Assembly (NCBI GenBank): GCA_016946835.1
Contig: JACVTC010000066.1
Coordinates: 957,501-1,016,927 of the forward strand
Origin: Neocallimastix lanati (nom. inval.)
Lineage: Eukaryota; Neocallimastigomycota; Neocallimastigomycetes; Neocallimastigales; Neocallimastigaceae
Length of the DNA stretch: 59,427 nt
Reading direction: 5' to 3'
Position numbers and translations under genes: made by a program. This document shows, in pieces, positions 10,861 to 22,475 of this stretch. The notes beneath the pieces are model-generated. The model saw only the letters and a list, made by a program, of their open reading frames with translations. It was not told where the DNA came from and did no database searches. Within the stretch, counting starts at the first letter, position 1; every line of letters starts with the position of its first letter.

Positions 10861-11900
10861 TGATAATTTAGTCCAAATATATAATTGTTTTAACTGAATT
10901 TTTTAGTGTGTTTATTAATATTTTCAGTTTTTCCATATATTTCTGGGCAATAAGGAGGAGAATATACCTTTTTCAAGGATTAATTCATCACTCAAAGGAA
11001 GTATTTTTTTTTATTATTAATGGATAAGTTATACTGTCCAGAAATGTCTGAATAAATTATTTCCAAGGTGTTCTTTTGCTTTTGGGGTTTTTCCTTTATG
11101 AGATCCCCTCCTCATCTTAGAAATTTTTTTCAGTTTATGTATGGAGGAGTTTTTATATTATGTAGGTCTAGATATTTAGGTAAATTACTTTGGAAAAAAA
11201 AAAAAAAAGACCTAATCTTCTATGCCATAATTCAATTTTTTTATCATCTAATTTTCCTATTTGCATTATATCATTCATTTCCTATTGCTTTAATACTATT
11301 GAAATTGTATATTTTGATAAGAATTTGATTTGATTCTGACGATAAGAGAGTACTTCTATATATATACTTTTTTATTCTTATCCTATAATTCTAATCTTGC
11401 TTTTTCTACATCGGAAGAGTCAATTAATGATGATAAATCTTGATTTTGAAAGTTCTATATATTACTAATAAGACTTTTATGAACGTTTTTAAAAAATAAA
11501 AAATTTTTTTATTTGCTTAATGTAGTATTTATTTATGAAACATTCGTAAGTTCAATATCCTTCAAATTAGCAAATTGAACCATTTGTACAACACAACTTT
11601 ATCAATTCATATTTGAAATTGACAAGTATAGATTTATCATTTGTTACCTGCATCGTAAAACCATGCAACATCATATAGAAGTATTGTTTATATCATCAAA
11701 ATCATGAGTATGTTTATTATTATTTGAAAATAACTTCCAATAATTTTATATGTCTTATTATATTTTTATTATTTTTTTTTGTTTTCTCTGATATATTAGT
11801 GCTCTAGCATCTTCAAAATTATAGTTTTCATCGTAATTACCAGCACTATCAGAGTGGTCTTCTCTTATTGTTATAATTATTAAAAAGTACTCTTGTTGTT
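10860..11900 (-). mobile_element. Ty1/copia relic, antisense
   Basis: On the minus strand, 10920-10975 reads YSPPYCPEIYGKTEN, the degenerate copia integrase motif that appears as FSPPHNPQNNGITERL in the relic at 47.8 kb. Near 11600-11680 it reads FYDAG, VTNDKSILVNFK and ICKFEGY-like pieces of the protease region. Near 11815-11860 it reads SAGNYDENYNFEDARAL, which matches SNYDENFNFKDAGALLYQR in the relic near 38.9 kb. Stops and frame changes are frequent. The two antisense relics (here and at 38.3-40 kb) are the same family. Confidence 0.65.
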
Positions 11901-11929
11901 ATAATTATTAAAAAATATGCAAAACCTTA

Positions 11930-13290
11930 TACATAATTCAAATAATTATGACACCACTTATACTGATGTTTTTATTAAAGACTATAATTCAGATAATAAT
12001 ACAGAAATAAACCTATTTGACATATACTCAAACCCAAATCATTACCAAATTAGCAATAATATTAATAGTTAGATAATTGATTCCAGTGCTTCAATAAATA
12101 TTACAAATCAAATAAATTTATTATCTGAAATTAAAACCGTGAAATGAAAAAATTCATTTTAGTTAATGGTGCACACTCATTTCAAGATATGTTGATACTT
12201 TCAACATTCGGATAAAAAAAGCGAAAAACTTAATTTCTGTGGGAAAATTAATTCAGAAAAATTATAAATTAGTCTTCAATTCTAATAACAATATTCCTGA
12301 ATTAACCATTTATAATAATTATGGAAAAAAAGAATAACACATGTTGCTTCAAATTCTTCCAATACCTTCAAAATTTGGATTTCCACAAAAATGATTAGTT
12401 TAAATATAAAAAATATTAATACAAATAAAGAATTAAATTCAATTATTCTTAAACCTTCTGAAAAATTAGAATTATGAAATCGAAGATTTTGCCATTTTAA
12501 TATTGACAATATTAAAAAAAAAAAAAAAAATAAATTATTAAAAATCAAAATTCCAATTAAATGTCCCATTTGTTCTAATTCCAAACTTAGAAATAAACTT
12601 CACAAATTATCGATAAACAAGTCCAAAAGGATATTTGAGTGATTACACATGGATTTAGTGGGCCCGGTTTCCGAAATTGCCATATGATAAAAAATGCTAC
12701 TTCTTCACCATACTAGTTGATAGCGTTTATAGATGCTGACTATGAAAGGTAATATTCAGACAAGAAGATCAACTACAAGTTTTTTTTTTTTTTTTTTTTT
12801 TTTTTTTAGTATCAATGGGTAATACACCATAAAGTTATTGTTCAAAACTGCAACATTACATTTCCACCTCAAACAGCAGAATCAGAGGACTACAGTCTGA
12901 GCGAATGTAGTAGATAATGCATTTAGTACTTAAATGTTTTAAATGAACTAAAATTCGATATAAATGAACTAAAATTCTATATAAATTACATAACTGTAAA
13001 TATTGAGAATAAAGCAACTATTTATAATAGTAAAAATCAATCCATAAATCCTAAAACTAAACACATTGACATTAGATTTCATTACGTAAGGGAATTAAAG
13101 AAAATAAAATAAAAATTAAAATATATAAAAACTGAATATAATTTAGCAGATAGATTTATCAAGTACTTGAACAATATTCTTATGGATAAATTCAGGAACT
13201 CTCTATTACAAAAAAATTGATGATTTAGAATTATAAATTAGCAAATTTAATATTAATAAGTAAATTAAATTTGAGGGGGAATATTAGAAA
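11930..13290 (+). mobile_element. Ty1/copia relic, sense, with deletion between integrase and RNase H
   Basis: In order on the plus strand: a gag/protease piece near 11940-12110 (IIDSSASINITNQINLL, an aspartic-protease-like site at about 12075-12120), GAG-preintegrase near 12555-12625 (KCPICSNSKLRNKLHK), integrase start near 12645-12720 (HMDLVGPVSEIA, KKCYFFTILVDSV), then a large internal deletion with a T-run. RNase H follows near 12875-13220 (ESEDYSLSEC, ENKATIYNSKNQSINPKTK, DIRFHYVRELKK, YNLADRFIKYLNN). The polypurine tract TTGAGGGGGAATATTAG follows at 13271-13287. Reverse transcriptase is absent, and stop codons and T/A-run insertions interrupt every domain, so it is inactive. Confidence 0.75.
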
Positions 13291-13460
13291 ATTTTTTACC
13301 CATTATTTATATTAATGAAATATGTACTTATCCAATTATAATTATTTATTTATAATAACGTATTGTATAAAGAGATATAAATAGAATAAGAATTTCCTAA
13401 ACAAAAAAAACAACAGTAATAAAAAAAAAAGATAATATAACAAAAAGAATACACATTAAA
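13282..13460 (+). repeat. Probable 3' LTR remnant of the copia relic
   Basis: It begins directly after the polypurine tract GAGGGGGAAT and carries a TATA-box-like TATAAATA at 13376-13383, where the LTR promoter is expected. The end of the LTR and a matching 5' LTR were not found, so the boundary at 13460 is a guess. Confidence 0.4.
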
Positions 13461-14094
13461 AAAAACTATATTATTAAATCATCATATATTTTAATTATTG
13501 TATTTAAACTATATTTTAATATTTTACATGTCTAAAATTAAAATATTATATATATAAAACAATTTTTATTTATATTTTATGAATTAATATTTATATTTAT
13601 ATACATTCAAAAAATAAAAGAATAAAAATTATAATAAAAAAATTAATATTTCTTTATTTAAAATTTTTTTTTTTTTAGCTATAATATAAATAATAATATC
13701 AGTATTTAAATGTTTTATTTTTTTAATCCCAAATAATCATATCTTTTCATATATTTACTTATTTATTTCTTCATAGTTATTTACCAAAAACTTTTTATAA
13801 ATTAATTATAAAATTAAATTCAAATAATAAATGAATATGATTTTATAAATTAATTATAAAATTAAATTCAAATAATAAATGAATATGATTTTATAATATT
13901 TAAAATTTTATATTATTATTTATATTTTTACTATCATTATTAAAATTTTTAACTTTTATTTATTTAAAACATATATATATATTTATATAAATATTGATCA
14001 AAATTAGTTCAATAATTACATTTTTTTATTTTGAATGTAAAAAATAATTATTTATATTAATATATATATATATATTTTTTTTTAAAAAAAAAAA
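13460..14094. other. 3' flank of LRR/SH3 gene A, shared with two other loci
   Basis: No gene is seen. The segment 13690-13890 (TTAATCCCAAATAATCATAT, ACTTATTTATTTCT, ATAGTTATTTA, TTTATAAATTAATTATAAAA, TTAAATTCAAATAATA) recurs at 20380-20815 and 21750-21870, the latter in the 3' flank of gene B. A 56-bp piece is duplicated in tandem at 13790-13890. The shared flank shows that the duplication that made genes A and B reached past their stop codons. Confidence 0.6.
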
Positions 14095-14830
14095 TTAATC
14101 TCCTTTCCAAGTAATAGTAATAATAGTAACTATAATTAAAAATCCTATAATTGGTAAAAATATTAACATACAAAGGGATATAGATAAAGATACAATTGCA
14201 CTTTTGTAAGTTCCATTTTTTTTATTTTGTACTCCAATTACTTCATTCTTTAAACAACTAAGAGGGAAAATACCACTCTGTTGAGTATTTAAGTTCTTAC
14301 CATTAGCTCTACCATTATCTAATACTTCGATAATACTAATGCGATCATTAGCACTAATGGTAATTTCGTCTTCCTTACTTGGTACATAATTAGAACCAGC
14401 TGTATAACATTTACCCACTTTGAATGAACTTTCCTGTACATTTATATTATTTAATAAATCATTATTACTTTCATTCTTTTCGGATAATTTTCTTTTTTTC
14501 TTATTATCAAGAATTATTAATATAATTATAATTATCGTAATAATTAATATTAACGAAACATAAGTAATAAGCCAATCATTCTTTTGACTTTGTTCTTGTA
14601 TCTTTAATTTACAATAATTAGTATCTGTTTCATAAGTATTAGCATCACATAATACATTAATATCATTTCCTCTTGCATTTCTAAAGCAATTATAAAAGTA
14701 TAAAAATATTGATTATTAACATATATTTTAATTATAAAGTTTTCATTGAAATGTTTAAAAAAAAAAAAGAAAATAAATAAATAAAATGTGAAAAAAAAAT
14801 TTTTTTTTTCTTATTTTATTCAATGTTCTA

Positions 14831-14861
<31 letters not shown>

Positions 14862-16522
14862 TTATTTATTTATTTATTCAAATATTAAATTATGAAACTT
14901 ACAATTCTTTTATTGATGAATATTCTGTAAGAATTATCTCTCCTTTCATTTTATTATCACTAATATCACTAATATTAAAATATATTATTTTTATATTTTT
15001 ATATGTAAATAATTTTATATTTATATAGATATTATTAAGTATTTATATACAATATATATATATATATATTTATAATATTCTTTAATTTTATATATATATA
15101 TATATATATAAAATTACATGTCTTCTATATTACAACTTTCAGGAATAATTAATTTTCCATTAAATTTATTTTTAGGAACATGCCTAATATTAAATAATAT
15201 ATAATATATAATATATATATTTAGTTTTAAAAAATAATTTTTATTATTTTTATATTTTATGAATAAATAAATTTAATATGAAAAATAATTTTTTTTTTTT
15301 GATTTCTTTGTCTCTTATATATATATCTTATATATATATATATATATTATATATAAAGTAGCTATGATTCTTACAATATTTCTAATTTTGAATTTTCAGG
15401 AATAATTATATCGCCTGTTAATTGATTCTCTTGAGCGTAACTAATTTTTAAACATATATATTTTATCATATATTACGTATATGCAAATATATATATAAAA
15501 TTATAAATATAAAAATATTTCATAAAAATATATATATATATTAATATTTTATGAATTATAATAATTTTAAATAAGAATTATAAAATTTTTTATATTTAAA
15601 AATAAATAATAATAATATAATAATTTTTTTTCATCTACTTAGATTTTATTATTTAAAAACTTACAAATTTATTAGACTTTCTGGAATAGTTATATTTCCT
15701 GTTAAATTATTATTACCAACATGTCTAATATTATATATATAAACCATTTTTTATTTATATTTTATAATTTAATATTTATATATATATATATTCAAAAAAT
15801 AAAAAAAAAAATTAATATTTCTTTATTTAAAATTATTTTCTTCATTTATTTTTTTTTTTTTCTTTTTTTATATTTCTCGAATTAATAAATTTAAAATAGG
15901 TATATTACATAAAAATTATATATATTGATAATTTAATAATAATCAAAATAAATATTACTTTTTTTTTATTTATTTATTTTAAATATATTTAATTATTTTA
16001 AAAACTTACAATTCTTTCAGATTACAATTTTTTGGAATAATTAGTTGTCCTGAAAATTGATTACAATAAACTTCTCTAAAATTAAAATATATTAATATGT
16101 TATGTTTAATGAAAAATATATATATATATATACATAATATGATTTAATATTTATATAATATAATAAAAAAAAAATAAACAAAAAAAAAAAAAAAAAATAA
16201 AAATAAAAATATAAAAAAATAAAATTATGAAAAAATAATAATAATAATAATAGTAAAAAAAAAAAATAAAAATATAAAAAAATAAAAATATGAAAAATAA
16301 TAATAATAATAATAATAGTAATAATAATTAATATTAAATATATTTAAATAAATATATGTACTATATTTTTATTTCTTTATAATAACGTTGTTTTGAAACT
16401 CACAATTCTTCCAATTTTGAATTTTCTGGGATAATTATACTACCTGTCAAATTATTATAACCAGTGTATCTATTATTTAAACATTTTTTATATAAAAATT
16501 TATATATTTATAAACAATTATT

Positions 16523-16565
<43 letters not shown>

Positions 16566-18039
16566 AATAAATGTTTTAAATTGATATATATATATATATT
16601 TATATTAATTAATTAATTATATATTTAAAAATAAAATTATAAGTATATATAATTGTTAAAAAACTTACAATTTTCTTAAAGTACTATTGTTTGGAATATT
16701 TAGTTCTCCTGATAAAGAATAATTATTACTAACATCTCTAAAATTAAAAATTATAATAATATATAAAAAAATAATATTTTTTTTTTTTTTTGTTTTTATT
16801 TTTAAATAATAAAATATAAATTAGTATTAATATATACAATATTAAGCAATTAAAAAAAAATTATCAATTCTTAGTTTAAAATTATTCTCATAAATTACTT
16901 TACTGTATAATTTATGAATTATTTATAAATATTTTAAATACTGTATAATTTATGAATTATTTATAAATATTTTAAAATAAGTATATAAATTAAATATGTA
17001 TAATTTATTATAAAATTTAAAATATATATTATTTATATTATTTTTTTTTATCGTTATCAAATCTTTATCTGTTTAAATAGTTTTTTTTTTTTTTTTATTT
17101 TGAAACATACATATATTCTAATTTAGAATTTTCAGGGATATTTAATTTTCCAGATAATTCATTACCAGCAGCATGTCTAATATTTAAATATATTTTTTTT
17201 TATTAATTAGTTTTTATGAATATATAGATGTATATTTATATTTTATGATTAATAATTTTTTAATATATGTATAATTTTATAATTATTATTTAAAAATTAA
17301 AATATTATTTCTCTGTTTTTAAATATTTTTTTATTAATTTCATAACTTACAATTCTCTTAGTTTACTATTTTCTGGAATAATTAGTTCACACGTTAATTT
17401 TCTATAACTAATATTTCTAATATTTAAAGATTTTATTCATAATTACATATATATATAAATGGATTTATATATACAAACATATTATAAATTAATAGTTTTA
17501 AAGAATTCAGTATTTATATTTATAAAATAAAAGAGTTTAACATTGTTTCAATTTTTTTTTTTTTATTTAAAATATTTATATTAAGAAAAGATATATAATT
17601 TTTTGTATATACATTTTATAATATGTTATAAAAAATAAGTTTAATATAAAATTCTAAATTTATTTATTTATTTTTTTTATTTAATAATTACAGTATTTCA
17701 ATATCAGGGAATTGTTTTAAAAACTTTTGTATAAAGTCTTCTTTCGCTTCTTCTTTTAAAAAATTATTGACTTCAACTTTTCTAAATTTTTATTATTAAA
17801 AAAAAAAAAAAATAATAATAATAATTTATAAATAAAAAATAATTAATAAAAGTAGTGTAATAATTTATAAAAATATTATAATTTATCATTATTAAAATTT
17901 ACAATTCTCCATTACTACTACAATCCAACTCAATGCTATTACTACTTGCATAAGCATTTATTTCTTCACAAGGATCTCCATAAGTAGAAGATATCACTGT
18001 ACCAAATAATAATATTTTAATTAATTTTCTGCAATTCAT
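14095..18039 (-). CDS. LRR receptor-like membrane protein with SH3-like loop (gene A)
   Basis: Spliced 12-exon gene, 467 residues, open throughout: join of 17903-18039, 17692-17781, 17351-17416, 17111-17176, 16669-16737, 16404-16469, 16010-16075, 15665-15724, 15375-15440, 15118-15183, 14903-14968 and 14095-14680 (complement). All introns are GT..AG, 121-373 bp, and all are phase 2. Exon 1 has a signal peptide (LIKILLFGTVISSTYG) and DPCEE; exon 2 a helical cap (DFIQKFLKQFPDIEIL); exons 3-11 one LRR each, pattern NxLxGxIxIPENSxLxxL; exon 12 a TM at 309-330, KKKRK, an SH3-like domain at 361-417 (EDEITISANDRISIIEV ... SGIFPLSCL) and a second hydrophobic span at 433-464, ending KGD. The basic run after TM1 predicts outside LRRs and an inside SH3. 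The position usually held by the ligand-binding Trp reads GRANG, without Trp. Role: perhaps a surface receptor or scaffold; the ligand is unknown. The model was built by eye; a cDNA would settle it. Confidence 0.88.
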
Positions 18040-18140
18040 TTATATAAAATATAAACAATTATACTTTTTTATAATATTAAAAAAAATTTATATTTCGTTT
18101 TTTTAAATATGTATTTCTAAAGTACGTATTTTTTTTTATC
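18040..18140 (-). promoter_or_regulatory. Conserved 5' flank of gene A
   Basis: Two short blocks are shared with the flank of gene B at nearly the same distance from the ATG: TATTTCGTTTTTTT (18091-18104, about 52 bp upstream) and GTACGTATTTTTTTT (18123-18137, about 84 bp upstream). The region AACAATTATACTT next to the start is also shared. They could be promoter elements or only recent duplication; the spacing alone cannot decide. Confidence 0.45.
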
Positions 18141-18210
18141 TTCTTTTTTTTTTTAAAGTTTCAAAAAAAAAAAAAAAATCTTTTCTTTTATATTTTAAAT
18201 TTTTTTTTTT

Positions 18211-18343
18211 ATTTATATTAATTAATTATTTTTATCCATTTATGTTAGAATATTCGAATTTATTGTGTAACAATGAATTATAAAAATTAAATACCATTGA
18301 ATATTCTAACATAAATGGATAAAAATAATTAATTAATATAAAT
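18211..18343. repeat. Perfect 45-bp inverted repeat, 43-nt loop, upstream of gene A
   Basis: 18211-18255 (starts ATTTATATTAATTAATTATT, ends GAATATTC) is matched exactly by its reverse complement at 18299-18343. The loop includes GTGTAACAA. The arm tip TTAGAATATTCGAATTT plus GTGTAACAA is a dispersed motif also found near 18885, 26248, 26460 and 26793. It lies 172 bp upstream of the gene A ATG and may be a foldback/MITE element. Confidence 0.95.
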
Positions 18344-19000
18344 AAAAAATTTTTATATTAAATAATAATATAAAATATAAATAATACTGATATGAAATAG
18401 AAATAAAAACTTTAATTAATAATAAATTTATGTTAATTAAGAAATGATGTAAAAGCATAAATTTATGTATTAATCAAGTTTTTATTGTATTTCTTATTAG
18501 AAATTAATTTATATATTTTTATTATTTAATTTAATAATTAATGAAAGTAAATTTAATATTTATTACTTTAATATAGGAAAACTTTATTATAATAAATAAT
18601 TATAAAAGAGAAAAATATTTAGAAATAGTTTTATTTCTTTGTCCAAGAATAAGAAATAGTAGATTAGTGTAATTCTTGAGATCAAAATATGAAAATAAAT
18701 ATTAAATTTTAGGAATAAATGTTAGTTTACATTTTTAATAATGATAAGTAAATGTAATTCGTCTAAATAAATAAAATTTAAATAAAATAATTTTTCATAA
18801 GACATATAAATTATATCCCCCAATTAAAATAACAAACCTTAAAAGAATCTGCCATACTTTATCAATAATTATTTTTCTCTATTTATGTCAAAATATTCAA
18901 ATTTATTGTGTAACAATAAGTTATAAATTAAATACAATTAAAAATAATGTACGAATCATATTAATGTATTAATTATTAATTATTAATTTTTTTTAGACAA
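18344..19000. other. Intergenic, dispersed-repeat copy
   Basis: No gene is seen. Near 18885-18960 is a second copy of the AATATTCAAATTTATTGTG/TAACAA motif, followed by ATACAATTAAAAATAATGTA and a GAATCAT piece, which also occurs near 26835-26870 and in the 66-bp duplication there. The region is otherwise featureless AT-rich DNA. Confidence 0.5.
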
Positions 19001-19410
19001 CAAAGACAATAGACTCTCCCTTAAAAATATATCAGACTTTCATTGGATTCTTTTTCATACCCTTTTGGTGTCGATACGGGCTTCTCTCTAAAGAAAGGCT
19101 AATATGAAAAATATTCCCAATACGCCGCTTTATATTGCAAGTTTCTTTTCAGTAATCTCTTAAGTCATCATTGAGGGAGGAACAACTACCCTAAATGTTC
19201 TCACAACTTTTCTAACAAATCAAGTGTTCTCTGCTCTAGCAAGAATACATTCTAGCAACAGGAATTATAACCATGGCGAGCAAACATCAAACCTCATTTG
19301 TAGGGGAAAATACCCAAAGAAAAAAACTCCAATAGGATGAAAATTGCAACATATAAATTTACGAGGTAGTCGAGCGGTCGATTCAGAAACCTTATAAGTG
19401 TTAAATTTAT
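19000..19410. other. GC-richer island of unknown nature
   Basis: About 400 bp with clearly higher GC than the flanks (examples ATACGCCGCTTTATATTGC, GGGAGGAACAACTACCC, GTAGTCGAGCGGTCGATTC). No frame stays open on either strand over the island and no domain or RNA gene is recognisable. It may be the remnant of a transposon or transferred segment. No tRNA cloverleaf could be drawn. Confidence 0.35.
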
Positions 19411-19439
19411 ATTTTCTGTTAAATTATTATTATTATTTT

Positions 19440-20150
19440 TATTCTTTAATTATTATAATATTTTATTTTTCAGATAACTCTTTTTTTTAAGATTAAGATA
19501 TATATATATTAATAAAATATTATAACAATTACTATTTCAATAATATAAAAAAAATTAAAAAAATAAAAATGTAAAGTTATTATTATTTTTATTTTTTTCA
19601 GATAATTTTTTTTTTTTTTTTATTTAATTTTTAATTTTATTTTTTATTTTTTTTATTTTCTTCCTTTCTTTATTTCCTTTATTTTCATTCCTCAAAAAAA
19701 TAATATCCTTTATATAACTTTTGGAATCACATGTACTTTAGATATTATTTCCTCTTAAATATCTATAATTAATTATAAGAATCAAGAAATTTTTATATTT
19801 TATTTTATTAATTAAATTAAAATTTATAATTTATTATTCAATGAAATATATATATATATATTTTAGTTTTTTTAAAAAATAATTTTATTTTTATTTTTAT
19901 TTTTTTTTATTTTCATCCTTTTTTTATTTCCTTTGTTTTCATTCCTCAAAAAAATAATATCCTTTATATAACTTTTGGAATCACATGTGCTTTAGATACT
20001 ATTTCCTTTTAAGTATCTAAAATTAATTATAATCAAGAAATATTTATATTTTATTAATTAAATTAAAATTTATATTTTATTATTCAATGAAATATATATA
20101 TATATATATATTTATATTAATTTTTTTAAAAAATAAATATTATTGTATTG
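19440..20150 (-). pseudogene. Tandemly duplicated exon-12 debris of an LRR/SH3 paralogue (relic D)
   Basis: Two direct copies of about 250 bp, at about 19620-19890 and 19895-20115, share ATTCCTCAAAAAAATAATAT, CTTTATATAACTTTTGGAAT and CACATGT. On the minus strand each reads an AG acceptor then TTAAGAGGAAATAATATCTA and CATGTGATTCC, which aligns with the start of exon 12 in gene A (GCAAGAGGAAATGATATTAA, then TATGTGATGCT). Pieces like TTTCAGATAATTTTTTTT (19471 and 19598) recall the KKRKLSEKN segment after TM1. The SH3 and TM2 parts are missing and no frame remains. Confidence 0.5.
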
Positions 20151-20314
20151 TTAAATTATGTTCTTTTTTATTTTTGTTCAAGAAAAATGTAAAAGTGTTA
20201 AAAGTGTTAGTATATTTTTTGTCTAAATGAGAAATAATACAAGAAGATCTCTTTCTACCTTTTTTTAAAAAACATTGAATCATAACCTTAGTATAAAAAA
20301 CTAGTTTTAGACTG

Positions 20315-20815
20315 TATCAATAGTTTCTTAGCTATATTATAAATATTAATACCAGTATTGAAGGGTTATATTTTTTAATCTCAAATAATCATATCTTTTC
20401 ATATATTTACTTATTTATATTTAATTTTTTATAGTTATATAGCAAAAACATTTTATAAATTAATTATAAAATTAAATTCAAATAATACATGAATAATATT
20501 ATTTCCTCATAGTTATTTAACAAAAACTTTTTATAAATTAATTATAAAATTAAATTCAAATAATACATGAATAATATTATTTCCTCATAGTTATTTAACA
20601 AAAACATTTTATAAATTAATTATAAAACTAAATTCAAATAATACATGAATAATATTATTTCCTCATAGTTATTTAACAAAAACTTTTTATAAATTAATTA
20701 TAAAATTAAATTCAAATAATACATGAATAATATTATTTCCTCATAGTTATTTAACAAAAACTTTTTATAAATTAATTATAAAATTAAATTCAAATAATAA
20801 ATGAATAGTATTAAA
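20315..20815. repeat. 78-bp tandem repeat derived from the LRR/SH3 3' flank
   Basis: The part 20315-20430 matches the 3' flanks of genes A and B (TCAATAGTTTCTTAG, AATCATATCTTTTCATATAT). From 20431 a 78-bp unit containing TTTATAAATTAATTATAAAA, TTAAATTCAAATAATACATG and TATTTCCTCATAGTTATTTA is repeated about 4.6 times. In gene A's own flank a shorter piece of the same unit is duplicated with a different period. The same flank has therefore been amplified independently at two loci. Confidence 0.85.
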
Positions 20816-20819
20816 ACTC

Positions 20820-21660
20820 AGTCGACGAAGTTGAACTTTGTTTAAAAATATTTTCAACTAATTGTCTTTGTTCTATATCATTAGATTTATTTTTTTTTAT
20901 ATATTGAACGCCAGCCAAGAAGAGCACTCAATATAAAATAATAAATATTATTATCATAATCCTTTTCTGAATCTAAAGAAACATCCAAGGATTTTTGTTC
21001 AATTATCATTGCAAACTTCAAAAAGAGATCATCTAGAAAAGGTAAAGATTTATTTTTGTAATTTCTAGATCTAGAAAAGGTAAAGAATTTTTTATTTCTA
21101 TAATTTTCCAATTTTTTACAGGCAAAGACTCAGTGACAAAAGCCAGCTACACCACAACAAGGGCAACATTTAGGGCAATCTTCTTAGACTAATTTTTTTT
21201 TTTTTTTAATGGAAATACTAATATCAAATTTAAAAACCACACCTAATTCGAGAAATCAAAAAGAATCTCAATTGATACTTAAGATATTGAAATGTTAAAC
21301 TTTTGATTTCTGAAATTAATTCAAAATCATTCTCTTTGTAATCAATTGGTTTTTTAGCTTTTGAGTTTGAAAATATCTCTTTCCCTATAAAGCTTTTTTA
21401 TTGTACTTGTTTTTTTACCATTTAATTTCTTATCCAAAGTCCTTGATTCTTTAGTCCATGAATAATGTGACATAGTAGGAATATTATTAGTGAGATGATT
21501 AATAATACATGATGAGTTTTTCCACCTTCTAAAGCAGCGTAATTGTGATATAGCATAGTCAACTGAAAGAGAAGGTATTCTCAATTCATAACATAAGAAT
21601 TACGAGATTTAAATCCATTAACTCCAATAAAGTCCTCTATTAATAATTTTTCAGTATCTC
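20820..21660 (-). mobile_element. LINE-like (non-LTR) element relic, 3' part
   Basis: On the minus strand a decayed frame reads, in order: AISQLRCFRRWKNSSC near 21500-21560, then DCPKCCPCCGVAGFCH followed by VFACKKLENYRNKKFF near 21090-21190, then LPFLDDLFLKFAMIIEQKS and LLGW near 20900-21060, ending QLVENIFKQSSTSSTEF near 20825. A CPxC...H...C cluster followed by a basic KLENYR segment is typical of the zinc knuckle at the C-terminus of LINE ORF2. A second copy is at 40.4-41.0 kb. Stops and frame shifts are numerous. The LINE assignment is inference. Confidence 0.45.
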
Positions 21661-21689
21661 AGGGTTTTATTAGTACAAAAAAAAATTAA

Positions 21690-22420
21690 TTTACATAGTA
21701 TTAATAGTTTCTTAGACATATTATATGTAAATATTATTAGTATTGGAGGGTTTTATTTTTTAATCCCAAATAATTCTATCTTTTTTATATATTTACTTAT
21801 TTATTTCTCTATAGTTAGTTAACATAAATTTTTATAAATTAATTATAAAATTAAATTCAAATAATAAATAAAATATTTATTATTATTTAAATTTTTATTA
21901 AGTTTTTATATTATTATTTATATATTTATTAAAATGTTATATAATATATTTATTTTTTTTATTCTTATTTAATCTATGATTTTTACTTATTTAAAAAAAA
22001 TATTGATCAAAATTAGTTCAATAAATTACATTTTTTCAATAAATTACTTTTTTTTTTATTTTTTTTTTTTTTTTTTTTTTAATTCGTTTTGAGTATAAAG
22101 AATAATTATTTATATATATATAAAATATATCTATTTATATATATATATATATATATTTTATTCTTTAAATTAAAAAATTTATATAAATTCATGATGAGAT
22201 ATTTTATATTTTTTTTAAAAAAAAAATTGATCAAAATTAGTTCAATAAATTACATTTTTTCAATAAATTACTTTTTTTTTTTTTTTTTTTTTTTTTAATT
22301 CATTTTGAGAATAAAGAATAATTATTTATATATATATAAAATATATCTATTTATATATATATATATATATTTTATTCTTTAAATTACAAAATTTATATAA
22401 ATTCATGATGAGATATTTTA

Positions 22421-22474
<54 letters not shown>

Positions 22475-22475
22475 A
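21690..22475. repeat. 3' flank of gene B with a 224-bp tandem duplication
   Basis: 21690-21870 matches the 3' flank of gene A. The following block, TTGATCAAAATTAGTTCAAT through ATTCATGATGAGATATTTTA, occurs twice, at about 22002-22215 and 22226-22420. A T-run of about 44 bases (22424-22467) sits just before the gene B stop. The open frame across the duplication is low-complexity and not a gene. Confidence 0.8.

Noticed and set aside
19355-19405. tRNA-like GAGGTAGTCGAGCGGTCGATTC
   Set aside because: The acceptor, D and T stems do not pair into a cloverleaf in either orientation.
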